DNA of 64,000 bases from Acidobacteriaceae bacterium (lineage in GTDB: Bacteria; Acidobacteriota; Terriglobia; Terriglobales; Acidobacteriaceae), in the NCBI GenBank assembly GCA_003138515.1, contig PLGG01000015.1, positions 187,344 through 251,343 of the forward strand, written 5' to 3'. This document shows, piece after piece, positions 34,992-44,408 of this stretch (its first letter is position 1; each line of letters opens with the position of its first letter). Under the pieces are notes generated by a model. It did no database searches. It saw nothing but the letters and a program-made list of their open reading frames with translations, and was not told the DNA's origin. A program made the position numbers and the translations under genes.

Positions 34992-35846
34992 TCAGGCCGA
35001 GCGGAGCGTCACGAGCGCAATCTCCGGCGGGCAGTTGAAGCGAATCGGGACGCCGACGGTGCCGAGGCCGCGATTCACGTAGAGTTGCAGGCTCCCAAAA
35101 CGAAACCAACCCTCGACATACTTGCGGCCCAACAGCGGAAGAGCCAGAGGGCCCACGAGTGGCACGCGGATCTGGCCGCCGTGGGTGTGACCCGCGAGGA
35201 CAAGAGAGAGCGCCCGACCCGCTGGACCCGTCAAAAGATCGTCGACGTAGTCGGGTGCGTGGCATAGGAGCACGATGGGTTCGTGCGGCAGATTGCGGAT
35301 GGATTCGGGAATCGCCAGCTCGGGGTCGGGCGCGCCCTCGAGAGGATCGTCAAGCCCGGCAAGCCAGAATCTTTCGCCCGCACGTTCGATGGGCGCGTGC
35401 GCGTTATCGAGAACGGTGATGCCATTTGCGGTGAGCGCCGCGGAGACGTGTTCCCTTCCAACTACAACGTCGTGGTTGCCGAGCACGGCATAACGGTGGG
35501 GGCATTGGATCTGGTTGAGGAGGTTGGTGCACTCCCACGCTGCACTGACTGCGAATCTATTGGGCAGAGGCCCGTATGACACAAAATCGCCGGTGAGGAA
35601 AACCGCGTCGGGGTTCAAGCGGTTGACGTGGCGCACGGTGTCGCGAAGGAAGAACGGCTCAGTGTATTCGTCCATATGGATGTCGCTGAGTTGCGCGATG
35701 CGGAATCCGTCGAATGTCTGCGCAAGGCCGGGATTGAACACGTCGCGGTGCGTGGTTTCGATCAAATGCCGCTCGATCTCGCCGCCGTAGAGCGCGAGGC
35801 AGCCTGCGGCGCACGCGCTTGAGACCCGAAACCGGCGGCGCGTCAT
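34992..35846 (-). CDS. Metallophosphoesterase (YkuE-like), possible Tat export
   Basis: About 284 residues from ATG 35846 (MTRRRFRVSSACAAGC). The N-terminal RRRF followed by a hydrophobic stretch resembles a Tat signal. All calcineurin-like motifs are present: AQLSDIHMDEYT, VFLTGDFVSYG, VLGNHDVVVG, LLCHAPDYVD and GHTHGGQIRVPL. YkuE-like members are membrane-associated phosphoesterases acting on phospholipid headgroups or UDP-sugars; the substrate here is not deducible. It is convergent with pmbA. Confidence 0.85.
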   Translation of the reverse strand: MTRRRFRVSSACAAGCLALYGGEIERHLIETTHRDVFNPGLAQTFDGFRIAQLSDIHMDEYTEPFFLRDTVRHVNRLNPDAVFLTGDFVSYGPLPNRFAVSAAWECTNLLNQIQCPHRYAVLGNHDVVVGREHVSAALTANGITVLDNAHAPIERAGERFWLAGLDDPLEGAPDPELAIPESIRNLPHEPIVLLCHAPDYVDDLLTGPAGRALSLVLAGHTHGGQIRVPLVGPLALPLLGRKYVEGWFRFGSLQLYVNRGLGTVGVPIRFNCPPEIALVTLRSA

Positions 35847-35959
35847 TGGCGCCTTAGAAATGGAGCGAGACACTGTCATTGTCCATGGTAGCGAAGTTCA
35901 GCGTGTGCAATCGCGTTCGAGCGGCCGAGTGGCTACGCTTGCCGGTTACCGCGCGGCGA

Positions 35960-36511
35960 TCAGGTGGCCGCCGGTTCGGACGGAACGCCGGCGAAATACT
36001 CGGCCACTTCGCGCCAATTGTTCACGCGGGCGAATCCAGTTGCGGCCAGGTTGTGCGGCGCGGTGTAAAGCAGTCCCTGACCCTCGAAGCGAACGAGATT
36101 CCTGGGCTGGTCGTCGATCAGGAAATCGGCGCGCAGGATGCTCTTGTTGCCGCAGAAGACGTAGTGCGTAGGCGGGATGAAGGGAAAGTGGCGCTGCAGC
36201 CAGCGGTATTTGGGACCGAGCGAGTTGGGCACAGCCATGGCCTGCGTGGCGATAAAGACCTCAAAGCGCTTGGAAAGATCTTCGAGCACAGTCTGGGAAT
36301 CGGGGATCACGTCCAGAACTTCGAAAAAATCTTCTGCGTCGAGAAAAGCGCGCAACTGAGCCTGGCGGTCGAGCGGAGTAATCTCCCAAAGGCCTTTGCC
36401 CGCGAGGTCTTCCGGCGTCACGTCTTCGTCGAAGGTCTGGTTGTAGCGGCGCAGGTGCTCGGCGAGGGTGTCCGCCATTACCTCGTCCATATCGACACAA
36501 ATGCGCTGCAC
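35960..36511 (-). CDS. 5'(3')-deoxyribonucleotidase-type HAD phosphatase
   Basis: A 183-residue HAD-superfamily protein. Motif I is ICVDMDEVMADT (DxD), motif II in FIATQAM, motif III/IV in GNKSILRADFLIDDQPRN. The N-terminal signature MDEV is typical of NT5C-like deoxyribonucleotidases, which dephosphorylate deoxynucleoside monophosphates. It lies downstream of the zinc-ribbon protein gene on the same strand with a gap of about 100 bp. Confidence 0.85.
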   Translation of the reverse strand: MQRICVDMDEVMADTLAEHLRRYNQTFDEDVTPEDLAGKGLWEITPLDRQAQLRAFLDAEDFFEVLDVIPDSQTVLEDLSKRFEVFIATQAMAVPNSLGPKYRWLQRHFPFIPPTHYVFCGNKSILRADFLIDDQPRNLVRFEGQGLLYTAPHNLAATGFARVNNWREVAEYFAGVPSEPAAT

Positions 36512-36615
36512 GGGGAGATTCTCCTGGAGTGTGTGCTCAAGAAAAGGTTAGCAGGGTGCGGAACGGGATGCAGCGGCGTGGTCGGGAGAAGAAGAATTCC
36601 GCAGAATAGATTCGG

Positions 36616-37401
36616 CTACGCGCCCGCCACGCGGGGTTTGCGCGGGGCGCGGCCAGCGCCGGGGATCAATTCCGGTTGCGGCGCTTTGGGAGCGGGCGCT
36701 AATGCGGGATCCCAGTAGAGCAGGCGGCTGCAACTATCGCAGCTGAGCAGTTCGCCTTCGCGGAGCTGGTTCCAGACTTGCGGGCGCACCCCCATTCTGC
36801 AGCCTGTGCATTGCTGATTCTCAGCGCGGGCGATCCCTGTGCCGCGACCGGACGCGATGCGGTCAAAGCGCGCCAGCCAGTCGGAATCGATGGCCGCTCG
36901 AACAGCCTCGCGCTCCGCGTCCAGGCCGGCCAGCTCCGACGCCATTGCCTGCTGGCGCGCGGCGACGCTCGTGCGAACAGCGTCCACCTCGGCGGCAAGC
37001 TGCTCAACCTGGGCGCGCGTCTCGGCCAGCGCGGTCTCGTGCGCCTCGGTGCGCTCCAGGCTTGCGTATTCGTCGGCTTCCAGGCGGTCGGCTTCTGCAG
37101 TCGCGAATTGAATCTCGTGCTCAATCGCAACGGCCTGCTCGGGTGTTGTGACGGAGTCGACCTGAACGCGGAAGCGCGCGGCCTTCTGGCGATGCCCGTC
37201 GATATCCCGTTCTAGGCGCGTACGCATCGAGTCTTCGCGGGCCAGCGCGGCGGATAGATCGGCGGACTGCCGCTGGGCGGCGGCCAGCGCAGCCGCGGCC
37301 TGAGCAATCTCGGCAGGCAGCGCGCGCATCTGTTGGTTCAGGCGGGCCCGGTTCAGTTCGATCGCCTGGAGCTTTACGAGGTTTTCAATCAGCGCTTGCA
37401 T
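36616..37401 (-). CDS. Coiled-coil C4-type zinc-ribbon protein
   Basis: About 261 residues from ATG 37401 (MQALIENLVKLQAIELNRAR); the longer 37728 start is not credible. The N-terminal 180 residues are a long coiled coil. The C-terminal zinc ribbon is CTGCRMG and SCDSCSRLLYW (two CxxC). This is the CT398/zf-RING_7 family, thought to act in flagellar or secretion-related or general RNA roles; the function is not settled. The tail is Pro/Arg-rich. Confidence 0.83.
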   Translation of the reverse strand: MQALIENLVKLQAIELNRARLNQQMRALPAEIAQAAAALAAAQRQSADLSAALAREDSMRTRLERDIDGHRQKAARFRVQVDSVTTPEQAVAIEHEIQFATAEADRLEADEYASLERTEAHETALAETRAQVEQLAAEVDAVRTSVAARQQAMASELAGLDAEREAVRAAIDSDWLARFDRIASGRGTGIARAENQQCTGCRMGVRPQVWNQLREGELLSCDSCSRLLYWDPALAPAPKAPQPELIPGAGRAPRKPRVAGA

Positions 37402-37585
37402 CCGTGAGAAGAAGTCTACGGCATGGGGGGGAGAGGCACCAAGCGAACGAGCGCGGCCGATGCGTCGGCGCGAATGCGAGTTCGGCCGCGGCGCGCGACC
37501 AATGAAGCGATGGATGCCATTCTGGCGTGAGCGTGCCCTGCGAGAATGGTCGCAGGCCGAGAACGGTCGCAATTGAGGATGAGCG

Positions 37586-39268
37586 GTGGCGGCGAGGCGA
37601 GCGAGAAAACAGGGCAAGCGCGGGTGGCTGAAGTGGGCCGCTGCCGCGGTCCTGCTCGCGTTTCTTCTGCTCGGCGTGGCGATCGCAATTGTGGTCCACC
37701 GCGCCGAGCCCATTTTGCGCGCCGCCATCGTCGAGAAACTCGAGGAGCACTTTCACGCCCGTGTTGAGCTCGACAGCTTTCACGTCTCGCTCATCAACGG
37801 ATTGTGGGCTGAGGGCAAGGGGCTGCGCATCTGGCCTCCGGTCGATGTGGCCGGAGTAGCTGTTCCAGGCCCGAACGGCGTCGTCGAAACCAAGCCGCTC
37901 ATCCGGCTGGATGAATTCCGGTTTCATGCGCCCCTGCGCTACAAGCCGGGCGAGCCGGTCAGAATTGCCGTCGTCGAGTTGATCGGCCTCGATGTAGACG
38001 TGCCGCCCAAGCCGCACTTCACGCACGCGTCAGCGCCAACCAATGGTGCTACGCCCGACGAGAGCCTCGAGCCCATGCTGCGCTTCGAGATAGAAAGCAT
38101 GGAATGCAAAGGCGCACGCCTGACGCTGGAGACCAGCAAACCCGGAAAGCTGCCGCTGGAGTTTGCCATTGCGCACATAAAACTGAGCCACGTGAGCGTG
38201 GGCAGGTCGATGCAATTCGATGCGCAGTTGACGAACCCGCGGCCAGTCGGAACCATCGTCACTTCGGGCAGCATAGGGCCGTGGGTGGTCGAGGATCCCG
38301 GAGAGACTCCGGTGATGGGCGGCTACCGTTTCGAACATGCCGACCTGAGCGTCTTCAAAGGGATCGCGGGAACGCTGAACTCGACCGGCAAGTACCAGGG
38401 CGTGTTGCGCAATCTAACAGTGGATGGGCAGGCCGATGTGCCGGATTTCAGGCTGACGCACTTCGGCACTTCAGTACCGCTCGAAACGGAGTTTCATGCC
38501 ACGGTGGACGGCACAAATGGCGACACGTGGCTGCAGCCGGTGCATGCGACGCTCGGCGAGTCGCGCTTTACTGCCGAGGGAAAGATTGTGCGTGTTCCGG
38601 CTGAAGCTTTGCCTAACGGATCCGCGCGGCCCGGCGGGCGCGAAATCGCGCTGAACGTGATTGTTGGCCGCGGGCGGATGGAGGACTTTCTGCGCCTGGT
38701 GAGCAAGAGCGGGACTCCGCTGATGACCGGCGTGCTGACACTGAGAACCACGCTTGAGATTCCGCCAGGCACGGAGCCGGTGCAGGAAAAGATGAAGCTC
38801 AACGGGAACTTCAACCTTGAAGACGCTGCGTTCACGAGCGCAAAAATTCAAAACGAAGTGCGCGAGCTGAGCCTGCGCGGGCAAGGCCAACCGAAGGAAG
38901 CGAAGAACGCCGGCGCGGACGTGCGCTCGGCGATCGAGAGCAATTTCACATTGGCCGGCGGCGTCGTTACGCTTCCCAATCTCAAGTACACTGTGCCCGG
39001 AGCGGAGATCGACTTAGCAGGCAAGTATGGCTTGGAGGGCAGCATGCTCAATTTCAAGGGCACAGCCAGGACTGATGCGACTGTGTCGCAGATGGTGGGT
39101 GGATGGAAGGGAGCGCTGCTGAAGCCCGCGGACCGTCTCTTCAAGACGGATCGAGCGGGGACAGACGTTCCCATTCATATCGATGGCACTGAGCAGGATC
39201 CGCACTTCGGGGTCGATTTCGGCAGGTTACGACACACGTCCCCTCAGATCCCCGGTCAAACGCAATAG
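37586..39268 (+). CDS. AsmA-like/DUF748-type inner-membrane protein
   Basis: A 560-residue protein with one N-terminal transmembrane helix (about 14-38) after a basic stretch. Long beta-rich repeats follow, as in AsmA/TamB/DUF748 bridge-like lipid transport proteins (RVELDSFHVSLINGLWAEGKGLRI and YTVPGAEIDLAGKYGLEGSMLNFKGTARTDA). The C-terminus contains VGGWKGALLKPADRLFK, typical of the AsmA C-terminal module. GTG start at 37586, with a weak gagg site. Members probably move phospholipids or assist outer-membrane biogenesis; this is family knowledge. Confidence 0.75.
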   Translation: MAARRARKQGKRGWLKWAAAAVLLAFLLLGVAIAIVVHRAEPILRAAIVEKLEEHFHARVELDSFHVSLINGLWAEGKGLRIWPPVDVAGVAVPGPNGVVETKPLIRLDEFRFHAPLRYKPGEPVRIAVVELIGLDVDVPPKPHFTHASAPTNGATPDESLEPMLRFEIESMECKGARLTLETSKPGKLPLEFAIAHIKLSHVSVGRSMQFDAQLTNPRPVGTIVTSGSIGPWVVEDPGETPVMGGYRFEHADLSVFKGIAGTLNSTGKYQGVLRNLTVDGQADVPDFRLTHFGTSVPLETEFHATVDGTNGDTWLQPVHATLGESRFTAEGKIVRVPAEALPNGSARPGGREIALNVIVGRGRMEDFLRLVSKSGTPLMTGVLTLRTTLEIPPGTEPVQEKMKLNGNFNLEDAAFTSAKIQNEVRELSLRGQGQPKEAKNAGADVRSAIESNFTLAGGVVTLPNLKYTVPGAEIDLAGKYGLEGSMLNFKGTARTDATVSQMVGGWKGALLKPADRLFKTDRAGTDVPIHIDGTEQDPHFGVDFGRLRHTSPQIPGQTQ

Positions 39269-39338
39269 GGTGGCGCAGTAAGCTGGCGCGGTGCGGTATT
39301 TCCGCACATCGAACGATTTTGAGAACCAGGAGACCGCC

Positions 39339-41153
39339 ATGATCGCGGCGAGTGAAATGTTGAGAAGGATTGCGAATTGCGCTGCCGGCTTCGCGCTGGT
39401 GGCCGCGGCAATCGCCGCAGGAGGGCAAACAGCGCCGGTGAAAAAGATGGGTACTGCGCAGAGCGCGGAGCAGGCAAATGAACTGGACTGGTGGAAGAAC
39501 GCCGTGATCTACGAGGTGTACCCGCGCAGCTTTCAGGATATGAATGGCGATGGGGTCGGCGACCTGAACGGGATCACGGCGCGGCTCGACTACCTGAAGG
39601 AACTGGGCGTGGACGCAATCTGGCTGACTCCGGTGTATCCATCGCCGCATCTGGACTTCGGCTACGACATTTCGAACTATATGGACATTGATCCGGAATA
39701 CGGCACGCTCGCTGATTTCGACCGCCTGGTGTCCGAGGCAAACAAACGCCACATCCGTGTGCTCATGGACATGGTGATGAACCACACCTCCGATCAGCAC
39801 GAGTGGTTCCTTCAGTCGCGATCGTCGCGCTCGAATCCCTATCGCGACTGGTATTGCTGGCACGACGGCAAAGGCCAGACCGCTACCGATAGGGGCCAGC
39901 CGCCGAACAACTGGCAGTCGCTCTTCGGCCACTCGGCCTGGCAGTGGGATGAGAAAACGCGCCAGTACTACTACCACAAGTTCTACGTCCAGCAGCCGGA
40001 CTTGAACTGGCGCAACCCCGCGGTTCACGACGCCTTCAAGGAGATCATCGCCTTCTGGCTCAAGCGCGGCGTGGGCGGGTTTCGCTTCGACGCAATTACG
40101 ACGCTCTTTGAAGACCCGAGCCTGGCCGATGAGGGAGTGGTGCTAGACAAGGACGGTAAGCCGGTGATCAACGCATTCGGCGATCCGCAGCTCGACGGCT
40201 CGAAGACCGACAACCAGCCTGGCCTGCACGAAGTGATGGAGGAGATGCGTCCGGAAGCAGACAAGTTTGATTCGAGCGAGTTTCCGGGCACGCGCGTGCT
40301 CATCGGCGAGACCTACCTGCCCAACATCGGCGAGCTGAAGAAGATGTACGGAACGCCGGACAAGCCGGAGTTTCACCTGCCGATGGACACGCAGGTGGGC
40401 ATGATCGACAAGCTGGACGTGGCGACGTTCCGCCAAAGGCTGATCGACGCGGGGACCCACCTCGGCGCGCACATTCCACTGCTGCTCTTCGACAATCACG
40501 ACAACCCCCGGATCGACGCGCGCTACGGCGACGGCGTACACGATGTGGACATTCAGCGCGTGATTGCGATGATCCTCCTGGCCAGCCGCGGCGTGGCCCT
40601 TGTCTACTACGGCGACGAGATCGGAATGACAACGACGCCACCCACGCGCAAGCAGGACGTGAAGGACCCGATCGGGATCATCGGTTGGCCGAAGGAGAAG
40701 GGCCGCGACGGCGAGCGCACGCCGATGCAGTGGGACGGAACCGCAAATGCCGGCTTTACCTCTGGCGCGCCGTGGCTGCCCGTGCCGCCGAGCGCCGCAG
40801 CAATCAACGTGCAGGCCGAATTGAGCGATCCCAATTCGCTGCTCGCGTGGTACAAGGCTCTCATCCGGCTCAAGAAGACGGTCCCGGCCTTCGACAGTGG
40901 CGCCAACATCATGCTCGACCCGGAAAACACAAAAGTGCTGAGTTGGATGCGCCAGGCGACAGGCGCGCCACAGGTGGTCGTCAGCGTCAACTTCACGGCC
41001 GACACGGTCACTACCGACCTGACCCTGGGCGAAGCCGGAATCCGGCCAAGAGAATTGAAAACCCTGCTGAAAACGCCTGGCGCACCGGACTCCGCAGTGC
41101 TGAATCGTATCGTGTTAGGCCCGTACGGCGTCTACATCGGCGAGGTGCAGTGA
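39339..41153 (+). CDS. GH13 alpha-glucosidase/trehalose-synthase-like enzyme
   Basis: About 604 residues from ATG 39339, with ccaggaga upstream. The N-terminus is a signal peptide (about 1-30). The four GH13 motifs are DMVMNHTSD, GGFRFDAIT (nucleophile Asp), RVLIGETYLP (acid/base Glu) and LFDNHDNPR (Asp). A C-terminal beta domain follows. The Q-x-P-DLNWRNP motif is of the oligo-1,6-glucosidase/alpha-glucosidase group. It acts outside the cytoplasm on alpha-glucans. Confidence 0.9.
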   Translation: MIAASEMLRRIANCAAGFALVAAAIAAGGQTAPVKKMGTAQSAEQANELDWWKNAVIYEVYPRSFQDMNGDGVGDLNGITARLDYLKELGVDAIWLTPVYPSPHLDFGYDISNYMDIDPEYGTLADFDRLVSEANKRHIRVLMDMVMNHTSDQHEWFLQSRSSRSNPYRDWYCWHDGKGQTATDRGQPPNNWQSLFGHSAWQWDEKTRQYYYHKFYVQQPDLNWRNPAVHDAFKEIIAFWLKRGVGGFRFDAITTLFEDPSLADEGVVLDKDGKPVINAFGDPQLDGSKTDNQPGLHEVMEEMRPEADKFDSSEFPGTRVLIGETYLPNIGELKKMYGTPDKPEFHLPMDTQVGMIDKLDVATFRQRLIDAGTHLGAHIPLLLFDNHDNPRIDARYGDGVHDVDIQRVIAMILLASRGVALVYYGDEIGMTTTPPTRKQDVKDPIGIIGWPKEKGRDGERTPMQWDGTANAGFTSGAPWLPVPPSAAAINVQAELSDPNSLLAWYKALIRLKKTVPAFDSGANIMLDPENTKVLSWMRQATGAPQVVVSVNFTADTVTTDLTLGEAGIRPRELKTLLKTPGAPDSAVLNRIVLGPYGVYIGEVQ

Positions 41154-41248
41154 CAGGCCATTCAATTCCACTGCCCCGCAGTACAAAGTTCGTCAACCGC
41201 GAGTAAACTGGTGGCAGAATCCAAGCGCCATCAATCGAAGGATCGGCG

Positions 41249-42202
41249 ATGAACGATCTGCCGAAATACGATTCCACCGATAAGCGCCGGCAATATCGCG
41301 ATGCTCGCTTCGCCATGCTCTTGTCGTTCATCGTGGGCGTGCTCATGCTCGCCGGAAAGATGACGGCTTACCTCTACACGGACTCCTCCGCAATTTTTTC
41401 TGACGCCGCGGAATCGGTGGTGCATGTGGTGGCCGTGGCTTTCGCCGTCTTCAGCCTTTGGCTAAGCGCCCGGCCTGCTGTCGCGCATTTTCACTACGGA
41501 TACGAACGGATCACCTTCTTCTCCGCGGGCTTTGAGGGCGCAATGATCGTGCTCGCCGCGGGAAGCATCATTTACACGACGACCGAGAAATGGAAAAGCG
41601 GTCTTGCGCTGGAGCACCTGGGCCGCGGCGTCATCCTCATCGTCGCCGCCGGCGTGCTCAACGCTGTTTTGGGGTGGTATCTACTACGCATCGGCCGGCG
41701 CAATCATTCGCTGATTCTCGAAGCCGACGGCAAGCACGTTCTCGCCGATAGCTGGACCAGTTTTGGCGTGGTTGCGGGCCTGGTATTGGTGATGGCGACG
41801 GGTTGGAAGCCCCTCGATCCGCTGGTTGCTTATGCCGTGGCGGCAAACATTCTCTGGACGGGCGGCCGCTTGCTTTGGCGATCCTTCAAAGGCCTGCTCG
41901 ACTACTCGGACCCCAAAGTCGGTCACCTGATTCGCGCAAGGCTAGACGCCCTCTGCGCGGAGCTTGGCCTCGAATACCACGGCGTGCGCTTCCGCACCAC
42001 TGGCTATCGGCAGATCATTGAAGTTCACCTTTTGTTTCCGGACAAGATGAGGCTGGGCGAAGCCCACCGCCTGGCAACCCAGGTGGAAGAGCAGTTGGCG
42101 CTCGACCTGGAGATGCCCGCGGAAGTGACAACCCATCTCGAGTCGCTGGAAGACCACTCCGAGGTTCATCACGTGGAACACTACACGGGCCGACCCGATT
42201 AA
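41249..42202 (+). CDS. Cation diffusion facilitator transporter
   Basis: A 317-residue protein with six transmembrane helices. The metal site of the second helix pair is HVLADSWTSFGVV (H-x3-D), and TM2 carries SSAIFSDAAESVVH. The cytoplasmic C-terminal domain (YHGVRFRTTGYRQIIEVHLLFPDKM) and a His-rich C-terminus (HHVEHYTGRPD) follow. CDF proteins export Zn2+, Fe2+, Co2+ or Cd2+ by proton exchange; the metal is not predictable. The start is at 41249; no strong RBS is visible. Confidence 0.9.
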   Translation: MNDLPKYDSTDKRRQYRDARFAMLLSFIVGVLMLAGKMTAYLYTDSSAIFSDAAESVVHVVAVAFAVFSLWLSARPAVAHFHYGYERITFFSAGFEGAMIVLAAGSIIYTTTEKWKSGLALEHLGRGVILIVAAGVLNAVLGWYLLRIGRRNHSLILEADGKHVLADSWTSFGVVAGLVLVMATGWKPLDPLVAYAVAANILWTGGRLLWRSFKGLLDYSDPKVGHLIRARLDALCAELGLEYHGVRFRTTGYRQIIEVHLLFPDKMRLGEAHRLATQVEEQLALDLEMPAEVTTHLESLEDHSEVHHVEHYTGRPD

Positions 42203-42277
42203 GGCGCGGAATGGAAATCCGTCGCGTGACGCCGCGAATTCCGAATTACGCTTCGGACGTCCCTTAAGCGGCAGCGC

Positions 42278-43369
42278 TCATCCCGCAATCGACTCCACCA
42301 GCCGATTCATTTCCTCTTCCTGCTGCTCGATCGATTCCACCAGCCGGAACTGCGTGCGGCAGCGATCCAGGTTGTGCCCATCGCGATGCACTTTGAAATA
42401 CGTGTCTCCGCCCAGGTAATCGGCGAGAAAACGAATCCCGATTTCAAACGTGATGAGTTTGCCTGAGAAGGCTAGAAATTCTCGTTCCGCGGCTGTCAGG
42501 AACGCGCCCGCCGTTTCAAGGTAGCCACGAACAAGCGCCTCGAACATCGGAAACTGCATGGTCACAAGGGACAGAACCTTCTCGTCTTCAGCCGCCGGGC
42601 TGGTGGTGGTGCGCACCATATCGCCAAAATCGTAAAGCGCCAAACCGGGCATCACGGTGTCGAGATCGATGACGCAGACGGCTTCGCCGGTTTTGTCGTC
42701 GAGCAGGACGTTGTTGAACTTGGTGTCGTTGTGGGTGATGCGCTCCGGCAATCCTGCGTCGAGCAGGTTGCCGGTAATTGCCTGGCGCGTGCGGGCGAAC
42801 TCGATCTCCAGCTTGGCAAGCGCGACGCGGCCGGCAACGTCCGCGGCGATTGCCTGCTCCAGCGCGACGAAGCGTTTGGGCGTGTTGTGAAAATCGGGAA
42901 TGGTCTCGTGCAGGCGCGGCGGGGGCAGGCTGGCAAGCTGCTGCTGGAAGCCGCCGAAGGCACGCGCCGCCTGGAACGCTTGCTCAGAAGACGTCGCGGT
43001 TTCATAGCTGCGCGCGTTTTCAATGAAGCAATAGGCTCGCCACGTTTCTCCTTGTGCATCCACATGCCATTTGCGCCCATCTCGCGCGGCAACCAGCCGA
43101 AGCGCGCGCCGTGCACCATCCGGTTGGCCTGCCGCCTGCGCCGCCAGATGCGCCGTCACGCGTTCGACATTTTGCATCACGGCAACGGGATCGCGGAAGA
43201 CGTGGCGATTAATGTGCTGCAAAATGTAGCGAACCGGCGCGCCCAGCGCCTCGCAGGTGACGAGGTAGGTGTCGTTGATGTGGCCGCCACCGTGGGGCGC
43301 CAAATCCAAAACCTCACCGCTGAATTCGAATTGGCTCGCTGCGGCTCGGGCGTCGGGCCGTCCGCTCAT
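42278..43369 (-). CDS. nahK: N-acetylhexosamine 1-kinase-like phosphotransferase
   Basis: A 363-residue aminoglycoside-phosphotransferase-fold kinase. The catalytic loop is ITHNDTKFNNVLLDDKTGEAVCVIDLDTVMPG, the NahK signature, and HGGGHINDTYLV lies at the N-terminus. NahK phosphorylates GlcNAc or GalNAc at C1. It overlaps the nucleotidyltransferase gene by ATGA, so the pair would convert an amino sugar to a nucleotide sugar. The substrate is assigned by context. Confidence 0.87.
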   Translation of the reverse strand: MSGRPDARAAASQFEFSGEVLDLAPHGGGHINDTYLVTCEALGAPVRYILQHINRHVFRDPVAVMQNVERVTAHLAAQAAGQPDGARRALRLVAARDGRKWHVDAQGETWRAYCFIENARSYETATSSEQAFQAARAFGGFQQQLASLPPPRLHETIPDFHNTPKRFVALEQAIAADVAGRVALAKLEIEFARTRQAITGNLLDAGLPERITHNDTKFNNVLLDDKTGEAVCVIDLDTVMPGLALYDFGDMVRTTTSPAAEDEKVLSLVTMQFPMFEALVRGYLETAGAFLTAAEREFLAFSGKLITFEIGIRFLADYLGGDTYFKVHRDGHNLDRCRTQFRLVESIEQQEEEMNRLVESIAG

Positions 43370-44289
43370 GACCCCAATCTTTCAGGCCAGAGCTTTTCAG
43401 GATAGACTCCATCGACAATCAGGCGGCGAATGCTTTCAACGACGCGCGGGCGGTCCTCGCGATAAGTAACGCCGAACCAGGAATCGCGCGAATGCAGCAC
43501 TTTGACACGGGCCTGCCCCGCTCGAACCAGCTCGCCAACAGTGTTGGGAATGTAGCACTCGGATTTCAGGTCGTGGGAGTTGGACTCAAGGAACTTTTCA
43601 AAGCGCTCGCGCAGTTGATCGAAGACCTGAGGCGTGAATCCCCACATGTTCATCGAGACCGGTTCGTCGCCCGTGAATTTCGTTACTGTGCCAGCGGCAT
43701 CGGTGTTGCGCGCTCCGTTTCCGTCGCGTTCGACCTTGGTGAGCTCGACGATGTGCTGGAGGTAGCCGTCATCGGAAACCTGGCACACCCCGCGCGCCAC
43801 CGAGCCGAAATCGGAGAGCGTGTTGCGCAGCACGAAGCCGACCATCGCATAGTCGGACGAGCCGGACGTCAGGTGCCCGGCCAGTGAGCGGTAGCCATCC
43901 GCGCCATAGAAGTCGTCGGCGTTGATGGCAGCAAAAGGCTCGTGGATCGCGCCGGCAGCAAGCAGGATGGCCTGCATGGTGCCCCACGGCTTGGTGCGCC
44001 CTTGAGGCACGGCAAAGCGCGGAGGAATGTCCTCGAGCGCCTGGAAGACGTATTCAACGGCAACGCGTTTCTCAAAGCGCGAGCCGACGATCTCGCGAAA
44101 TTGCTGCTCGATATCCTTGCGGATGACGAAAACCAGCTTGCCGAAGCCCGCGCGGAGAGCGTCGAAGATGGAGTAGTCGATGATGGTCTCGACCGCGGGG
44201 CCGACGGGGTCGATCTGCTTGAGTCCGCCGTAGCGGCTGCCCATTCCGGCAGCAAGAACCAGAAGCGTGGGAGAGGATGTGGGGGTCAT
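43366..44289 (-). CDS. Sugar-phosphate nucleotidyltransferase
   Basis: About 307 residues from ATG 44289 (MTPTSSPTLLVLAAGMG). The N-terminal signature LAAGMGSRYGG and the IDADD-type NADDFYGADGY motif indicate the NTP_transferase family. The later VSMNMWGF matches the same family that pairs with NahK. The aagg before the start is weak. It presumably uses the sugar-1-phosphate made by the coupled kinase. The track ORF start further upstream is not supported. Confidence 0.82.
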   Translation of the reverse strand: MTPTSSPTLLVLAAGMGSRYGGLKQIDPVGPAVETIIDYSIFDALRAGFGKLVFVIRKDIEQQFREIVGSRFEKRVAVEYVFQALEDIPPRFAVPQGRTKPWGTMQAILLAAGAIHEPFAAINADDFYGADGYRSLAGHLTSGSSDYAMVGFVLRNTLSDFGSVARGVCQVSDDGYLQHIVELTKVERDGNGARNTDAAGTVTKFTGDEPVSMNMWGFTPQVFDQLRERFEKFLESNSHDLKSECYIPNTVGELVRAGQARVKVLHSRDSWFGVTYREDRPRVVESIRRLIVDGVYPEKLWPERLGS

Positions 44290-44408
44290 CAATCGAAACC
44301 TTTTCGAGGGCGTTAATCCAATCGAATGGTACAACACGAGGGGCCGGGTAGCGGCAATGGAACAGGCCCATGGGCAGCGACGCAAGGGGTCTGCTAGAGT
44401 GGGTTGCC